Shown: piece after piece, positions 11,901 through 19,235 of the stretch
Numbering within the stretch: the first letter of the stretch is position 1
Layout: every line of letters begins with the position of its first letter
NCBI RefSeq assembly: GCF_005938385.1
Contig: NZ_VCRA01000007.1
Location: forward strand, 248,001-312,000
Reading direction: 5' to 3'
From: Paenibacillus mesophilus
GTDB lineage: Bacteria; Bacillota; Bacilli; Paenibacillales; NBRC-103111
DNA length: 64,000 nt
Notes under the pieces: model-generated
Databases searched by the model: none
What the model was told of the DNA's origin: nothing
The model's input: the letters and a program-made list of their open reading frames with translations, nothing else
Translations under genes and position numbers: made by a program

Positions 11901-13927
11901 CCGTGGCCCAGTTCGCCGTTTAGTCCATAACCGAACGAGTAGACGTCGCCGGTTACCGTCACGAGCAAAGAATGCTCGCCGCCGGCGGCAACGCCGGTCA
12001 CGGGCGTTCCCGGCAGGACGGTAAGCGGAGCCGGCGAATACCGATCGTAATAGTACTCGTTAATGCCGAGTCGCCCCCGCGCCCCTTCGCCAAATGCGTA
12101 AACCGCCCCGTTTGACGTCAATACGAGCGAGTGTCCCCCACCGGCCGCTATATCCGCAATGTCCGCGAGGCTTGTCGGCAGTGCGGCCATCAGCTTCGGG
12201 GAGTTCAAATTTCCGGAAAGGCCTTGACCTAGCTGCCCCACAGCGCTGACGCCGAAAGAGAAAACGCCTTCGCCCTCTACGGTCGGGAGCTTCGGGACAA
12301 TGTTGACTCGGGCGGCCGAGGGCCGCGATTCGCCCTTGATGTTCGTAGCCGTCACGGTGACCGTATAAGGCACCTCGTTGAGCAAGCCCGATACGACAAT
12401 CGGACTGGCATTGCCGTAGGCGCGGACGACGCCGTGTTCCGATACGGCATAAACGGTATAATGCGTAATCGGGGTTCCCCCGTTGTACGCCGAAGGAACG
12501 AAGGAGACTTCAATTTGCCCGTTGCCGGGAACGGCTACTATGTTCGTTGGGGGATCCGGCATATCGAAGGCGGAAGGGCCGAGCGTCAGTAAAAAGCTGT
12601 GGCTCGGACCCGCGTTTATATGCTTCACGCTCACGCCGGCAGGGGTAATATTTACCGGCACATAGCTGTGATCCTGGATGTCCCCTTGACCGACGCGATT
12701 GGAATAGCCGAACGAATACACTTTCCTTGATTCGGTCAGCGCAAGCGCATGATAGTAACCGGCGGAAACGGCCACGACCTTCTCCCCTGCAAACGAAGTA
12801 CGCGGAATAACAGTCGGCGATTTGACGTGGGGTACATCCCCTTCAGGTCCTATCCCCGTACCGAGCCCCAGCTGCCCATCGGTCGCGATGCCGAAGGCGT
12901 AAACGTCCCCGTCCTCCGAGAGTGCCAGCGAGTAATACCTGCCCGCCGATACTGCGGTTACGACTATGTTTTGCAGCGCGTCGATGCGTTTCGGAATTGT
13001 GGAGCCGCTCCTATCCCCATGACCCGACGAGCCGTAGCTTCCATCACCGAAAGCGTATACTTTGCCGTCCTCCGTTAACGCCAATGAGTGCGTATTGCCT
13101 GCGGAAACCGCCTTCACCTTGACGCCGGAAGACAAACCGGCCGTAATCTTGACGGGTGCGTACACGGTCTCTTCATGGCCAAGCCCGGTACGCCCGTATA
13201 ATCCGTTCCCGGTCGAGTAAATCTCGCCGTTTTCGGTCAGCAGCAGCGAGTGGCTGTTTCCGGCCGAGATCGAGGCCACTTTATCGTCCAATGGAATTCT
13301 CGTCGGCGACAGCACATTATCGCTCAGCTCGCCCAGTCCCAACGCCCCTTGTGCGCTCGTCCCGAAGGCGTAAACATCGCCGGTAACGGTTAATATCAAC
13401 GAATGGTTGTAGCCGGCCGAAACCGCCGCCGCTTTGTCGCCGGGGCCGCCGAAAGAAATTAGCGTAGGTACGCCCAGATTGGTCGTCTGTCCATGTCCGA
13501 GCTGACCAAAACGTCCATAACCGAACGCGTACACATTGCCGTCCGATGTGAGCGCCAGCGAATGACCGTTTCCTGCGACTACATCGGCTACGGGCACGCC
13601 TGCGAAAGCCTCGACGTACTTAGGAATCGGCTGCCAGTCGTTATTCGGATAACCGAGCTTGTCATTGCCGCCGGGGCCGAACGAATAGACTTCCGACAGG
13701 TCATCCCCCAGCGCCGCCAAACTGTTCATTTGAACCTTGGCGCCTCCGTAAACGGAAGAAGTCACAGGCTGAACGCTCTTCTTTCCGTCTCCATAGACGG
13801 AAGGAATTACTTCACGGCCGCTTGCTTGACCTGCATCCGCAGCCGCAGTCAGCCTCCCGGGCATACAAGCTTGCAGCAAAAATAAAAAAACAAAAATGAC
13901 ATTCCATTTGCTCCTTTTCGAGCTCAT
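2939..13927 (-). CDS. Giant S-layer-anchored protein: two RCC1 propellers, Fn3, Ig-like repeats, SLH
   Basis: 3662 residues. The N-terminus is an export signal: basic, then hydrophobic with LLQAC, which could be an atypical lipobox, followed by AAADA, a possible signal-peptidase I site. Residues about 79-442 contain seven RCC1 blades (pattern GDVYAFG...GQLGHG). An Fn3-like domain follows at about 455-542, then seven more RCC1 blades at 552-929. From about 935 to 3219 two kinds of Ig-like module are interleaved: 11 with NAYxDIxFSEGVYG and 8 with SGKEGxTVKY...IADxAGN. A beta-rich linker precedes three SLH domains (about 3470-3655) that should bind pyruvylated secondary cell-wall polymer. The start has GGGAGG 8 nt upstream. 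It is transcribed alone. The fold of each class is well known, but the partner or ligand of this protein is not evident. An adhesive or matrix role is inferred. Confidence 0.92.
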   Translation of the reverse strand: MSSKRSKWNVIFVFLFLLQACMPGRLTAAADAGQASGREVIPSVYGDGKKSVQPVTSSVYGGAKVQMNSLAALGDDLSEVYSFGPGGNDKLGYPNNDWQPIPKYVEAFAGVPVADVVAGNGHSLALTSDGNVYAFGYGRFGQLGHGQTTNLGVPTLISFGGPGDKAAAVSAGYNHSLILTVTGDVYAFGTSAQGALGLGELSDNVLSPTRIPLDDKVASISAGNSHSLLLTENGEIYSTGNGLYGRTGLGHEETVYAPVKITAGLSSGVKVKAVSAGNTHSLALTEDGKVYAFGDGSYGSSGHGDRSGSTIPKRIDALQNIVVTAVSAGRYYSLALSEDGDVYAFGIATDGQLGLGTGIGPEGDVPHVKSPTVIPRTSFAGEKVVAVSAGYYHALALTESRKVYSFGYSNRVGQGDIQDHSYVPVNITPAGVSVKHINAGPSHSFLLTLGPSAFDMPDPPTNIVAVPGNGQIEVSFVPSAYNGGTPITHYTVYAVSEHGVVRAYGNASPIVVSGLLNEVPYTVTVTATNIKGESRPSAARVNIVPKLPTVEGEGVFSFGVSAVGQLGQGLSGNLNSPKLMAALPTSLADIADIAAGGGHSLVLTSNGAVYAFGEGARGRLGINEYYYDRYSPAPLTVLPGTPVTGVAAGGEHSLLVTVTGDVYSFGYGLNGELGHGDTSQQDTPKRIQALAGIRIVDVSAGGSHSLALGENGEVYAFGNGLAGQLGLGNNNSTNVPVKIQGGWPSGDKAIAIAAGASHSLVLTDKGEVYSFGGGFAGQLGHGNTLSVNVPTRIAGLPGGDKAVAIQAGGSGSLVLTESGAMYTFGNGDKGELGHGDTNMRTSPTLVAALAGKRAIAASMGDKHTIVATQEAGVSETYSFGKGDFGVLGHGASTNLSKVLPTPIGALSGKRIASIAAGGYHTLVLAGNRGETERPAITGAEIGPRNAYVDVTFSEGVYTKPNGAGGLWSGSFKLAFAANGGGASGAAITAVRKPNGEMATTAGILTGGETKVRVFIAVTGVPSGVETIELKPVNGLAIYDGAGNAAEAVQSAVRQLRDLVAPVITNVARINDTTVEVTLSKDAVQVEHDHDGGFTVQESDSGGPITYPVTRTAAGTDCRKVVLTVADTGASGKEGLTIHYSQGVNGTIADTAGNALASTAAGIRIAAWDTAAPAFATAVLAAGGNAYVDVTFNEDVYGNADGTGALTAADFRLDFRRNGGNATGAGIAAVKNTGSDVLETAGDLTGGERTVRIFLTTTGTPIGAEQIDIRPKDGQSLFDKAGNPAGAGEIRTLTLKDKLAPSITGVTKQSDVRIIVDLSQDATGTIKNSDGGFKVTETGNDSITYAVTSIDQIPGQARKVALTIANMAVSGKEGVTVSYVKGGNGTIADEAGNLMESSAGWTIGGWNRITPMFDSVYPLGYNNTSFDLYFTKGVYASDNGTGGLKADDFTLLFEANGGTATGAVIEEVQRVDVSTGEAVGETIGGDYAVRIFIEVAGKPDGNETITILPADGQAIFDIAGNAVPESDSQTVTVFEKYSPTMAEAARESDTTIVVKMNEPIYFDDMGTSGGFVVQETGSGGTIAYEVNSVTLRQDDSYLYIVLTVDSMGASGKEGVTVKYVSDSIFDPIMDWFDNRLETDATGVPVAAWDNDPPILQAEAVLGEGNAYVDITFSEGVYGTAQGTGGLTAAGVAVDFAANGGAASGANVAAVKKADGVTADAAGALTGGETTVRVFLAYDGAPSGTETVALRPASGLAIFDKAGHAADATRPTNAKTLADRLAPTITGAVVDANNAFVDIAFSEGIYGAANGTGGITADRLELTFAANGGSAAGAIVAGVKKADGVTAGTAGALTGGETTVRVFLTLSGVPGGLETVTIRPVIGAAIFDEAGNAIAADAASGALPLTDRLAPAMAAAVRDSDTQITVELSEPASLPGEAGSFTVEETGSGGTKSYPVTAAVQGADAAHIVLTVADMGASGKEGLTVKYTAGLSGGIADAAGNAMATDATGVLISAWDTEPPELQTETVLGAGNAYIDIAFSEGVFGTQHGAGGVTAVGLALDFAANGGAASGVSIAAVTRADGVTAGDASALAGGETTVRVFLTVVGVPSGTETVVLRPANGLAIFDKAGNAADAVRQTNAKMLADLLVPTITGAELGSMNAYADITFSEGVYATALRAGGLTEASLAVELAANGGTASGASIVAVRKANGTTVETAGMLAGGETKVRVFMGYAGSPNGVEQLKLRPASGASLFDSAGNPMDASEITAVLELADGLAPVMKAAVRDSDTQITVELSESVFLSGTGGFMVEETGSGGMRTYPVTAAVQGADAMHVVLTVADMSVSGKEGVTVKYTAGSSGGIADTAGNRMATDEAGVSVLAWDTAAPVLQTEAVLGAGNAYIDIAFSEGIFGTMQGTGGLTSTSLAVDFAANGGGATGASIEAVKNPDGETVTEAGALAGGETTVRVFLTYDGTPSGTETIALRSASGLAVFDKAGNAADATRRTNAIILADRQAPVMKAAARDSDTQITVELSESVILSGSSGFMVEETGSGGTRTYPVTAAVHGADAMHVVLAVADMSVSGKEGVTVKYTAGSSGGIADTAGNRMATDEAGAVVLAWDTAVPVLQTEAVLGADNAYIDIAFSEGVYGTMQGAGGLTATSLAVDFAANGGGASGASIEAVKKLDGETVTEAGALTGGETTVRVFLTYDGTPSGTETIALRSASELGVFDKAGNAVDATRRTNAIILADRQAPVMKAAVRDSDTQITVELSESVILSGTGGFMVEETGSGGTRTYPVTAAVQGADAMHVVLAVADMSVSGKEGVTVKYTAGSSGGIADTAGNRMATDEAGVSVLAWDRAAPVLHAEAVLGAGNVYIDIAFSEGVYGTMQGTGGLTTTSLAVDFAANGGGAAGASIEAGKKLDGETVTEAGALTGGETTVRVFLTYVGTPSGTETIALRSASGLAVFDKAGNAANATRRTNAITLADRQAPVMKAAARDSDTQITVELSESVFLSGTGGFMVEETGSGGMRTYPVTAGVHGADAMHVVLAVADMSVSGKEGVTVKYSAGSSGGIADVTGNAMATDEAGVSVLAWDTAAPVLQTEAVLGAGNAYIDIAFSEGVYGTMQGAGGLTVSSLTVDFAANGGGASGASIEAVKKLDGETVTEAGALTGGESRVRVFLKIAGVPSGTETVSVRPANGASIFDIAGNAAEAARSTIGLRLASRQAPVNGGNETDAGTGSAAIPPANDNRPQSIPVIVNGVVQEQTATALVETVNDRKRTTVTLQEEPIGERLKNEEAGAVFTVPVTNGSDQLHVELNGRMVRDMEDKSAVLHIQTEAAAYTIPAGFMNIGEVSGQFGSQADLRDIKVRVEITIVPNEPKPADNPDESAVLVSPVVQFRVTASWQGREIEIDRFAEYVERSIVLPSGTAPSRITTGVRIVEDGQLLHVPTKVVEQGGAYRAVINSLSNSMYSVIYNEKTFEDIWGHWSQGAVEKLASRLVVDGTDDRRFTPDQPITRAEFVAIMARALGLHNGKGISSSFQDVPSDAWYAGEVAIAERHGLIEGESGGSFRPQDRITREEAMVIAARAMKLARMQTRIDNADTDRLLAAYHDADAFGDWSKSAAGLNIRYGIIQGYGSTLAPKAYITRAETATVVARLLRTSELTD
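4440..7105 (-). repeat. 711-bp tandem repeat array inside the giant gene
   Basis: Nearly identical DNA recurs with a period of exactly 711 bp (237 codons, one pair of the two Ig-like module types). For example, equivalent positions are 4805, 5516, 6227 and 6938. About 3.75 copies are recognisable; differences between copies are scattered single bases. The adjoining modules up to 11.1 kb share the architecture but are clearly more divergent. Confidence 0.9.
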
Positions 13928-14263
13928 TGCTTATGCCTCCCTATCGAGCCCCAGCCGTCGCCGAATATGTATACGTAGTCCTTTAGACTCTTATCGAAAC
14001 CCATCATAACAAAACAGCACTCGACAAATTCTAAACAACCATTTTCAGACGGCGGCAGCGTCTTTTCCACCTCATTCCCCAAATAAAATAAGAGACGTTT
14101 CCGCCTCTTGTTTCCTCGATTACCCTTATTTGACGAGTCCGCTTCAAACCACGACGAATAACAGCTCCAAATGCCGTTATTTGGTCCCGAACCCTACCGT
14201 CACCGACCACCTCCTCTTCCTCCCGACATGATCCGCGCCTAATTCCTTTCTATCCGGTAAACG
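13928..14263. other. Intergenic region upstream of the giant gene
   Basis: No ORF with a ribosome binding site is seen. On the minus strand a possible -10, TATGAT (14008-14003), has a TGTTTAGA box about 21 nt upstream (14037-14030). Further up are a small inverted repeat CCAAAT...ATTTGG near 14171-14190 and AAGAG...CTCTT around 14090-14110 with a T-rich minus-strand flank. This region probably holds the promoter of the giant gene. Confidence 0.45.
14003..14037 (-). promoter_or_regulatory. Candidate promoter of the RCC1/SLH giant gene
   Basis: TATGAT at 14008-14003 lies about 75 bp upstream of the start codon. A TGTTTAGA word at 14037-14030 covers the upstream edge of the expected -35. The same word occurs twice at the matching position before the giant operon (62606-62624). 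No good -35 consensus is present, which would suit an activated promoter. Confidence 0.4.
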
Positions 14264-14296
14264 CAAAAAAGCTGCCGGCAATCAAGTACCGGCAGC
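14264..14296 (-). terminator. Terminator of cysJ-cysI
   Basis: GCTGCCGG (14296-14289 on the minus strand) pairs with CCGGCAGC (14278-14271) and is followed by six T residues, 14 bp after the cysI stop. Confidence 0.85.
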
Positions 14297-14309
14297 CCGT
14301 TCAACTTAT

Positions 14310-16034
14310 TTACGAATGGAAATCCTGACCCGAGCGAACTTCCTTGACATAACCGGCGCGGATGACAAAGTCGCCGAAATGCTCGCCTTCCCGCCGATCC
14401 TTCGCATAATGGCCCACGATCGGCTTCAGCGACTCCAAAATTTCCGCCTCGCCGATGTTTTCCTTGTACAGCTTGTTCAGCCGGTTGCCGGCAAAGCCGC
14501 CGCCCAAGTACATATTATACTTGCCCGGGGCTTTGCCGATGAACGCAATTTCCGCCAGCATCGGTCTCGCGCAGCCGTTCGGGCAGCCCGTCATACGGAT
14601 GACGATCTCTTCGTCGCGCAGGCCGGCTTCATCCAGCATCGGCTCGATCTTGTTCATCAGCTCGGGCAAGTAGCGCTCCGATTCGGCCATCGCGAGTCCG
14701 CACGTCGGCAAAGCTACGCAGGCCATCGAATTTCGGCGCAAGGCGGAATGCTGGCCGCCTTCGGTAATCCCGTATTCCTTGAACAGCTCTTCCATCTTTT
14801 TCTTCTTCTGGCTGCTTACGCTGCCGATGATCAAGTTCTGGTTCGGAGTGAGGCGGAAGTCGCCGGTATGCACCTTGGCGATTTCCCGCAGTCCCGTCAT
14901 CAACCGGTTGTCGCCCTCGTCCTGCACCCGTCCGTTCTGAATAAAGAGCGTGAAGTGCCATTTGCCGTTGCTGCCCTTCACCCAGCCATAACGATCGCCG
15001 TTATGGTCGAAATGATAAGGACGCACAGGCTCCAGCTTCCAAGCGAGACGATCGTGCAGCTCCTTGATGAACCAATCGATGCCACGGTCGTCGATCGTAT
15101 ACTTGAAGCGGGCGTGCTTCCGGACCGAGCGGTCGCCGTAATCGCGCTGGATCGTGACCGTTTTCTCCGCGACGTCGACCACTTGCTCCGGCGTGCAAAA
15201 TCCGATCACTTGGCCCACTTGCGGATACGTCTTCGGATCGCCGTGCGACATCCCCATCCCGCCGCCTACCGTAACGTTGAAGCCTTTCAGCTTGCCGTCC
15301 TCGATAATCGCGATGTAGCCGAGATCTTGGGAGAACACGTCGACGTCGTTGGAAGGGGGGATGGCCATCCCGATTTTGAACTTGCGCGGCAAGTAAACCG
15401 GCCCATAGATCGGTTCCTGTCCTTCGCCGTTGTCTTGACTGTCCAGCACTTTCTCGCCGTCAAGCCATATTTCGTGATAAGCTCTTGTCCGCGGATTGAG
15501 ATGCTCGCTGATCCGGCCGGCCCACTCGTACACTTCGCCATGAACGTCCGACTGGTACGGATTCGGGTTGCACATGACGTTGCGGTTCACGTCGCCGCAA
15601 GCGGCCAGCGTGCTTAGCATCGCATCGTTTACTTCCTGGATCGTCTGCTTCAGGTTCCATTTGATTACGCCATGCAGCTGGAACGACTGGCGGGTCGTCA
15701 GCCGGATCGTATCGTTCGCGTATTTTTGGGCGACGCGGTCCATCATCAGCCATTGCTCCGGCGTCACGACACCTCCTGCGGCACGCACGCGCAGCATGAA
15801 CTGATACGCCGGCTCCAGCTTCTGCTTGTTCCGTTCATTGCGCAGATCCCGGTCGTCCTGCATATAGCTGCCGTGAAATTTCATCAACCGGTTATCGTCC
15901 TCGGGGATCGACCCCGTAATTGGATCTTGGAGCGTCTCCGTAAGGCTTCCCCGCAAGTAATTGCTCTTGCGCTTAATGTGCTCTACTTCACTGTGCGGCG
16001 CACTGTGCGGGGATATCAAGTTATTGTCCGACAT
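14310..16034 (-). CDS. cysI: Assimilatory sulfite reductase (NADPH), hemoprotein beta subunit
   Basis: 574 residues, the usual CysI length. It carries out the six-electron reduction of sulfite to sulfide for cysteine synthesis, using siroheme and a 4Fe-4S cluster. The cluster/siroheme ligand motif is complete: a [10 protein letters not shown] segment (C-x5-C) and later [10 protein letters not shown] (C-x3-C), both in the C-terminal third. The N-terminal half has the duplicated nitrite/sulfite reductase ferredoxin-like region, with [11 protein letters not shown] as a typical siroheme-binding stretch. Start ATG 16034 follows AGGAGAGGG. It is the second gene of a cysJ-cysI pair with an unusually long and structured 140-bp spacer, and ends in a good terminator. 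Confidence 0.97.
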   Translation of the reverse strand: MSDNNLISPHSAPHSEVEHIKRKSNYLRGSLTETLQDPITGSIPEDDNRLMKFHGSYMQDDRDLRNERNKQKLEPAYQFMLRVRAAGGVVTPEQWLMMDRVAQKYANDTIRLTTRQSFQLHGVIKWNLKQTIQEVNDAMLSTLAACGDVNRNVMCNPNPYQSDVHGEVYEWAGRISEHLNPRTRAYHEIWLDGEKVLDSQDNGEGQEPIYGPVYLPRKFKIGMAIPPSNDVDVFSQDLGYIAIIEDGKLKGFNVTVGGGMGMSHGDPKTYPQVGQVIGFCTPEQVVDVAEKTVTIQRDYGDRSVRKHARFKYTIDDRGIDWFIKELHDRLAWKLEPVRPYHFDHNGDRYGWVKGSNGKWHFTLFIQNGRVQDEGDNRLMTGLREIAKVHTGDFRLTPNQNLIIGSVSSQKKKKMEELFKEYGITEGGQHSALRRNSMACVALPTCGLAMAESERYLPELMNKIEPMLDEAGLRDEEIVIRMTGCPNGCARPMLAEIAFIGKAPGKYNMYLGGGFAGNRLNKLYKENIGEAEILESLKPIVGHYAKDRREGEHFGDFVIRAGYVKEVRSGQDFHS

Positions 16035-16074
16035 GCTTGCCCTCTCCTCTCGCGACCCGTGAGTCCCGGCTTAG

Positions 16075-16173
16075 GAACTTTAACGGAATAACGTACCTGC
16101 TCTCTGACGACCAGGACTTGCTGGTACTCATTGCCCCGGTCGTAAGTCAGGGCGGTAAATTCCGTTAAAGTTC
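16075..16173 (-). other. Structured inverted repeat between cysJ and cysI
   Basis: A perfect 15-bp inverted repeat (GAACTTTAACGGAAT at 16075-16089 against 16159-16173) begins 2 bp after the cysJ stop codon. Inside lie a second imperfect stem (CTGACGACC with GGTCGTaaGTCAG) and a small CCAG/CTGG hairpin. There is no T-run, so it is not a normal terminator. It could stabilise or attenuate the mRNA between the two subunits, or be a small palindromic repeat element. Confidence 0.65.
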
Positions 16174-16174
16174 T

Positions 16175-18055
16175 TTAATAAACATCCCGCTGGTAACGCT
16201 TCTGCTGCTGCATGCGGATCAAATATTCCGCAGCCTCTTCCGGGCTCAGGCCGCCCTCTTGCTCGAGGATCGTCGCCAGTGCCGCATGGACGTCGTGCGC
16301 CATCTTCTTCTCGTCGCCGCATACGTACACGCAAGCACCTTCCTTGATCCATTCGTAAAGCTCCCGGCTCTTCTCGAGCATCCGGTGCTGTACGTACACT
16401 TTCTTGTCGGTATCCCGGGAGAAAGCTACGTCCATGCGCGTCAATACGCCTTCCTTCAGCCACCGCTGCCATTCGACCTGATACAGGAAGTCGGTGGAGA
16501 AGTGCTGATCGCCGTAGAACAGCCACGACTTCCCTTCCGCACCGGTTTCTTGGCGTTCTCCGAGGAAAGCTCTGAACGGGGCGACGCCTGTGCCGGGTCC
16601 AATCATGATGATCGGCGTATCCGGGCTCTCGGGAAGCTTGAAGTTCGAATTATGCTGAATGTAGACCGGCAAAGTATCGCCTTGACTTACCCGCTCCGCA
16701 AGCTGAACGGAGCAGACGCCGTACCGGCTGCGCCCATGCGCTTCGTAACGCACTGTGCGGACCGTGACGTGCACTTCATCCGGGTTTGCTTTCGGACTGC
16801 TGGCGATCGAGTACAGCCGGGCAGGCATTTTACGCAGAATGGAGACGAATTCGCCCGCAGGCACGCCTTTTAAGGAATAATCCTGCACCAGATCCAGTAC
16901 ATCCCGCTCGGCGATATACGTCTTCAGCTCCTGCTCGCGACCCGCCTCGAGCAGCGCCTTCAAGCCATTGCCGGAACGAAGCGAAGCGGCCTGCTCCAGC
17001 AGCGGCTTGGTCAGCACGGTAATCTCGAAATGATGAAGCAAAGCTTCGCGGAGCGGGCGATCGCCGCTATTTTTAACGGGAACAAGCTCGTTCGCCTTCC
17101 AGCCCATCGCTTCGATCAAGTCGTCGACAAGGCGGGGATCGTTCTCCGGATATATGCCCAGGCTGTCCCCCGGTTCGTACTGGAGATTCGAGCCTTCGAG
17201 GGACAGCTCGATGTGGCGGGTTTCCCGCTGCGATCCGCGGCCGTTCAAGTTCAAGTTCTCAAGCACTTCGGCTTGGAACGGATTCGTCCTGGAATATTCG
17301 GATTCCGTCCCGCCAGCGACAGCGGCACCGGCTCCAATTGCGGCTGCGGGAGCCGAAGAACCTTCCCCGAGCGCCTCTAAGACGCTCTTCATCCACTCCG
17401 CGGCAGGCCCGTCGTAATCGACGTCGCAGTCGACGCGCGGGGCAATCCGCTTCGCGCCCAGCTCTTCCAAGCGCTTGTCGAAATCTTTGCCGGTCTGGCA
17501 AAAAAACTCGTAGGACGTATCTCCGAGCGCGAGTACGGAAAACCGCAAGCTTTCCAATTGAGGCGCTCTCTTGCTGTGAAGGAACTCGTGGAACGCAAGA
17601 GCGTTGTCCGGCGGCTCTCCTTCCCCATGCGTGCTTACCAGGATAAGCAGGTTTTGCACCTTTTTCAAGTTGTTCGGCTTGAAGTCTCCCATCGAGGAAA
17701 TCGTGACCTGGAAGCCTTGCTCCTCCAGCTTCTTGGCCGTCTTCTTGGCCAGCCCGTGGCCGTTGCCGGTCTGCGATCCGAACAGAACGGTCACCTCTTT
17801 GGAGACCGGTGACGCATTGACAAGTGCTTCCGCCTGAGCCGGGACCACAGCCGATGGAGCGACTGCCGCACCGCCAACCGCCGCCAAATAACCGCCGAGC
17901 CATATCCGTTGCGTTCCCGTAAGCGTTGGCAGAAGGCGATTGAGCAGCTCGACCTGCTCCTGATTAAAAGGACTGTTTGTGACTTGAAGTTCCAACGTAT
18001 CCACCTCGCGCGAAATGCCGTTATAGTAATTCCGAGTATTCGTATCCAAATTCAT
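16175..18055 (-). CDS. cysJ: Assimilatory sulfite reductase (NADPH), flavoprotein alpha subunit
   Basis: 626 residues. It passes electrons from NADPH through FAD and FMN to CysI. Residues about 85-230 are a flavodoxin domain (VLFGSQTGNGHGLAKK and STHGEGEPPDN bind FMN). A CPR-type FAD domain follows with RLYSIASSP, then a ferredoxin-reductase NADP domain with IGPGTGVAPFRAF. It ends in YQRDVY, the aromatic C-terminus typical of the family. Start ATG 18055 follows AGGAGAG. It is the first gene of the cysJI pair. A dyad at 18098-18113 in its upstream region may be the binding site of a LysR-type regulator; in Bacillus subtilis, CysL has this role. Confidence 0.97.
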   Translation of the reverse strand: MNLDTNTRNYYNGISREVDTLELQVTNSPFNQEQVELLNRLLPTLTGTQRIWLGGYLAAVGGAAVAPSAVVPAQAEALVNASPVSKEVTVLFGSQTGNGHGLAKKTAKKLEEQGFQVTISSMGDFKPNNLKKVQNLLILVSTHGEGEPPDNALAFHEFLHSKRAPQLESLRFSVLALGDTSYEFFCQTGKDFDKRLEELGAKRIAPRVDCDVDYDGPAAEWMKSVLEALGEGSSAPAAAIGAGAAVAGGTESEYSRTNPFQAEVLENLNLNGRGSQRETRHIELSLEGSNLQYEPGDSLGIYPENDPRLVDDLIEAMGWKANELVPVKNSGDRPLREALLHHFEITVLTKPLLEQAASLRSGNGLKALLEAGREQELKTYIAERDVLDLVQDYSLKGVPAGEFVSILRKMPARLYSIASSPKANPDEVHVTVRTVRYEAHGRSRYGVCSVQLAERVSQGDTLPVYIQHNSNFKLPESPDTPIIMIGPGTGVAPFRAFLGERQETGAEGKSWLFYGDQHFSTDFLYQVEWQRWLKEGVLTRMDVAFSRDTDKKVYVQHRMLEKSRELYEWIKEGACVYVCGDEKKMAHDVHAALATILEQEGGLSPEEAAEYLIRMQQQKRYQRDVY

Positions 18056-18097
18056 TTACTCTCTCCTGAACCCTATCACAGCAGGCGAAGCCGGTCA

Positions 18098-18113
18098 ATT
18101 AGAATGATCTAAT
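18098..18113 (-). promoter_or_regulatory. Dyad upstream of cysJ, possible LysR-type operator
   Basis: ATTAGA-N4-TCTAAT is a perfect inverted repeat 43 bp upstream of the cysJ start, in an AT-rich stretch. Its size and form fit a LysR-type box (T-N11-A). The match to CysL is inferred from the regulated genes, not from a sequence comparison. Confidence 0.4.
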
Positions 18114-18157
18114 AGGATCTATCAGTTATTTTGATAAAGCTAAATCGGACGCACGAC

Positions 18158-18201
18158 GGCCCCCTTGAGCCTGGTTCGGGGACATCAGGCTGAAGGAGGC
18201 C
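18158..18201 (-). terminator. Hairpin after the AraC gene
   Basis: A long stem, GGCCtCCTTcAGCCTG against CAGGCTcAAGGgGGCC, with two internal mismatches, begins 7 bp after the AraC stop. There is no T-tract, so its efficiency as a terminator is uncertain. It separates the AraC transcript from the cysJ promoter. Confidence 0.5.
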
Positions 18202-18207
18202 GTATGA

Positions 18208-19098
18208 TCAGTTGGAGGAATGATTGCGGTATTCGCTGGGCGTTAGTCCGTTTACGCTTTTGAACGTTTTGCTGAATTGCGAGGAGGAAGCGAAGCCGAC
18301 CTGATACGCGATGTCCGTCAGCGTCATTTCCGGATACTGGAGCAGCAGCCGCTTGCTTTCGAATATTCGCTGGAGCAGCACGTATTTGTGATAGGTCATG
18401 CCCTTTTCCTTCTTGAACGTACGGATCAGATGATCGGGACTGAACTGGAACAGACCGGCCATCTTCTTGAGGGTCAAATCTTCGTGCAAATGCATATCGA
18501 TGTAAGCGCACAGCTGCTTAATCGGGTCTTCCCCATGCCGCCTTCTCGCCGAAGGCCGGCCGACCTGTTGTTCCGTCTCCCCCTCCATGCTTCTGCGTAT
18601 GGTGACCGCCAAATTCATCAGACCCGCCGCGAGCATCTGCTGCCAGCCGACTTTGCGCTCCCTCATTTCCCTGTGCATCACGAACAGAAGCTGCTTGATC
18701 GACATGTATGTATCGGGCTGCAGCTTGAATTGATGGCACGACACTTCGGGAAAGCGGAATGCCTCCTGATCGGGCAAAATCGAAGAAAGCTTCCTGTCGT
18801 CGATCAACACGACCATTCTCGTATATAACCGGGACGGATCGATGTACACCTGATGCGGCATATTGCCGGGAAAGATGAGCAGCTGTCCGGGCGATTGCTT
18901 CAATATTTGATTGTCGACTACGAACGTCCCTTGGCCTTCCAAAGTCAAATTCAGTTCGATACCGGGCTGGACGTGCAATTTATGACTATGCGGGCTCAAA
19001 AAATCGTGGCGCAAATAAACGGGGAAATCTTCGAGCCATTTCGTGACGGAATCGTTCCATGCCGGCGGTTCATTGATGAGTGAACGGTTCAGCTCCAT
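18208..19098 (-). CDS. AraC family transcriptional regulator with cupin sensor domain
   Basis: 296 residues. The N-terminal half is a cupin-like ligand-binding domain (HSHKLHVQPGIELNLTLEG, then PGNMPHQVYID). The C-terminal ~100 residues hold two helix-turn-helix motifs of AraC type (LTLKKMAGLFQFSPDHLIRTFKKEKG, second part LTDIAYQVGFASSSQFSKTFK as the signature). ATG 19098 follows AAAGGGG at 9 nt; the longer reading up to 19212 has no ribosome binding site. It lies 137 bp downstream of the toroid protein gene, last in a row FAD oxidoreductase - solute-binding protein - toroid protein - AraC, and probably controls these genes in response to their substrate. Confidence 0.9.
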   Translation of the reverse strand: MELNRSLINEPPAWNDSVTKWLEDFPVYLRHDFLSPHSHKLHVQPGIELNLTLEGQGTFVVDNQILKQSPGQLLIFPGNMPHQVYIDPSRLYTRMVVLIDDRKLSSILPDQEAFRFPEVSCHQFKLQPDTYMSIKQLLFVMHREMRERKVGWQQMLAAGLMNLAVTIRRSMEGETEQQVGRPSARRRHGEDPIKQLCAYIDMHLHEDLTLKKMAGLFQFSPDHLIRTFKKEKGMTYHKYVLLQRIFESKRLLLQYPEMTLTDIAYQVGFASSSQFSKTFKSVNGLTPSEYRNHSSN

Positions 19099-19235
19099 TG
19101 CTTCTGTCCCCTTTCCCGCTTCTTCCGAGAAAGCCCGTAGCCTCCCCCTCCCCTCATCATAATGAACGTACCCGGAAAAAGCAATACGGCGCCCGAACGC
19201 CGGGAACAGCACCGGCCTCGGACGCCTTTAATCGA

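Noticed and set aside
14080..14200. Small gene between the giant gene and cysI
   Set aside because: No start codon with a ribosome binding site on either strand; only small inverted repeats are seen.
15672..16091. 139-codon plus-strand frame antisense to cysI
   Set aside because: Shadow of the well-supported cysI frame, with no ribosome binding site.
18158..18201. Riboswitch or T-box ahead of cysJ
   Set aside because: The hairpin belongs to the end of the AraC transcript; the remaining cysJ leader is too short and lacks T-box or SAM riboswitch signatures.
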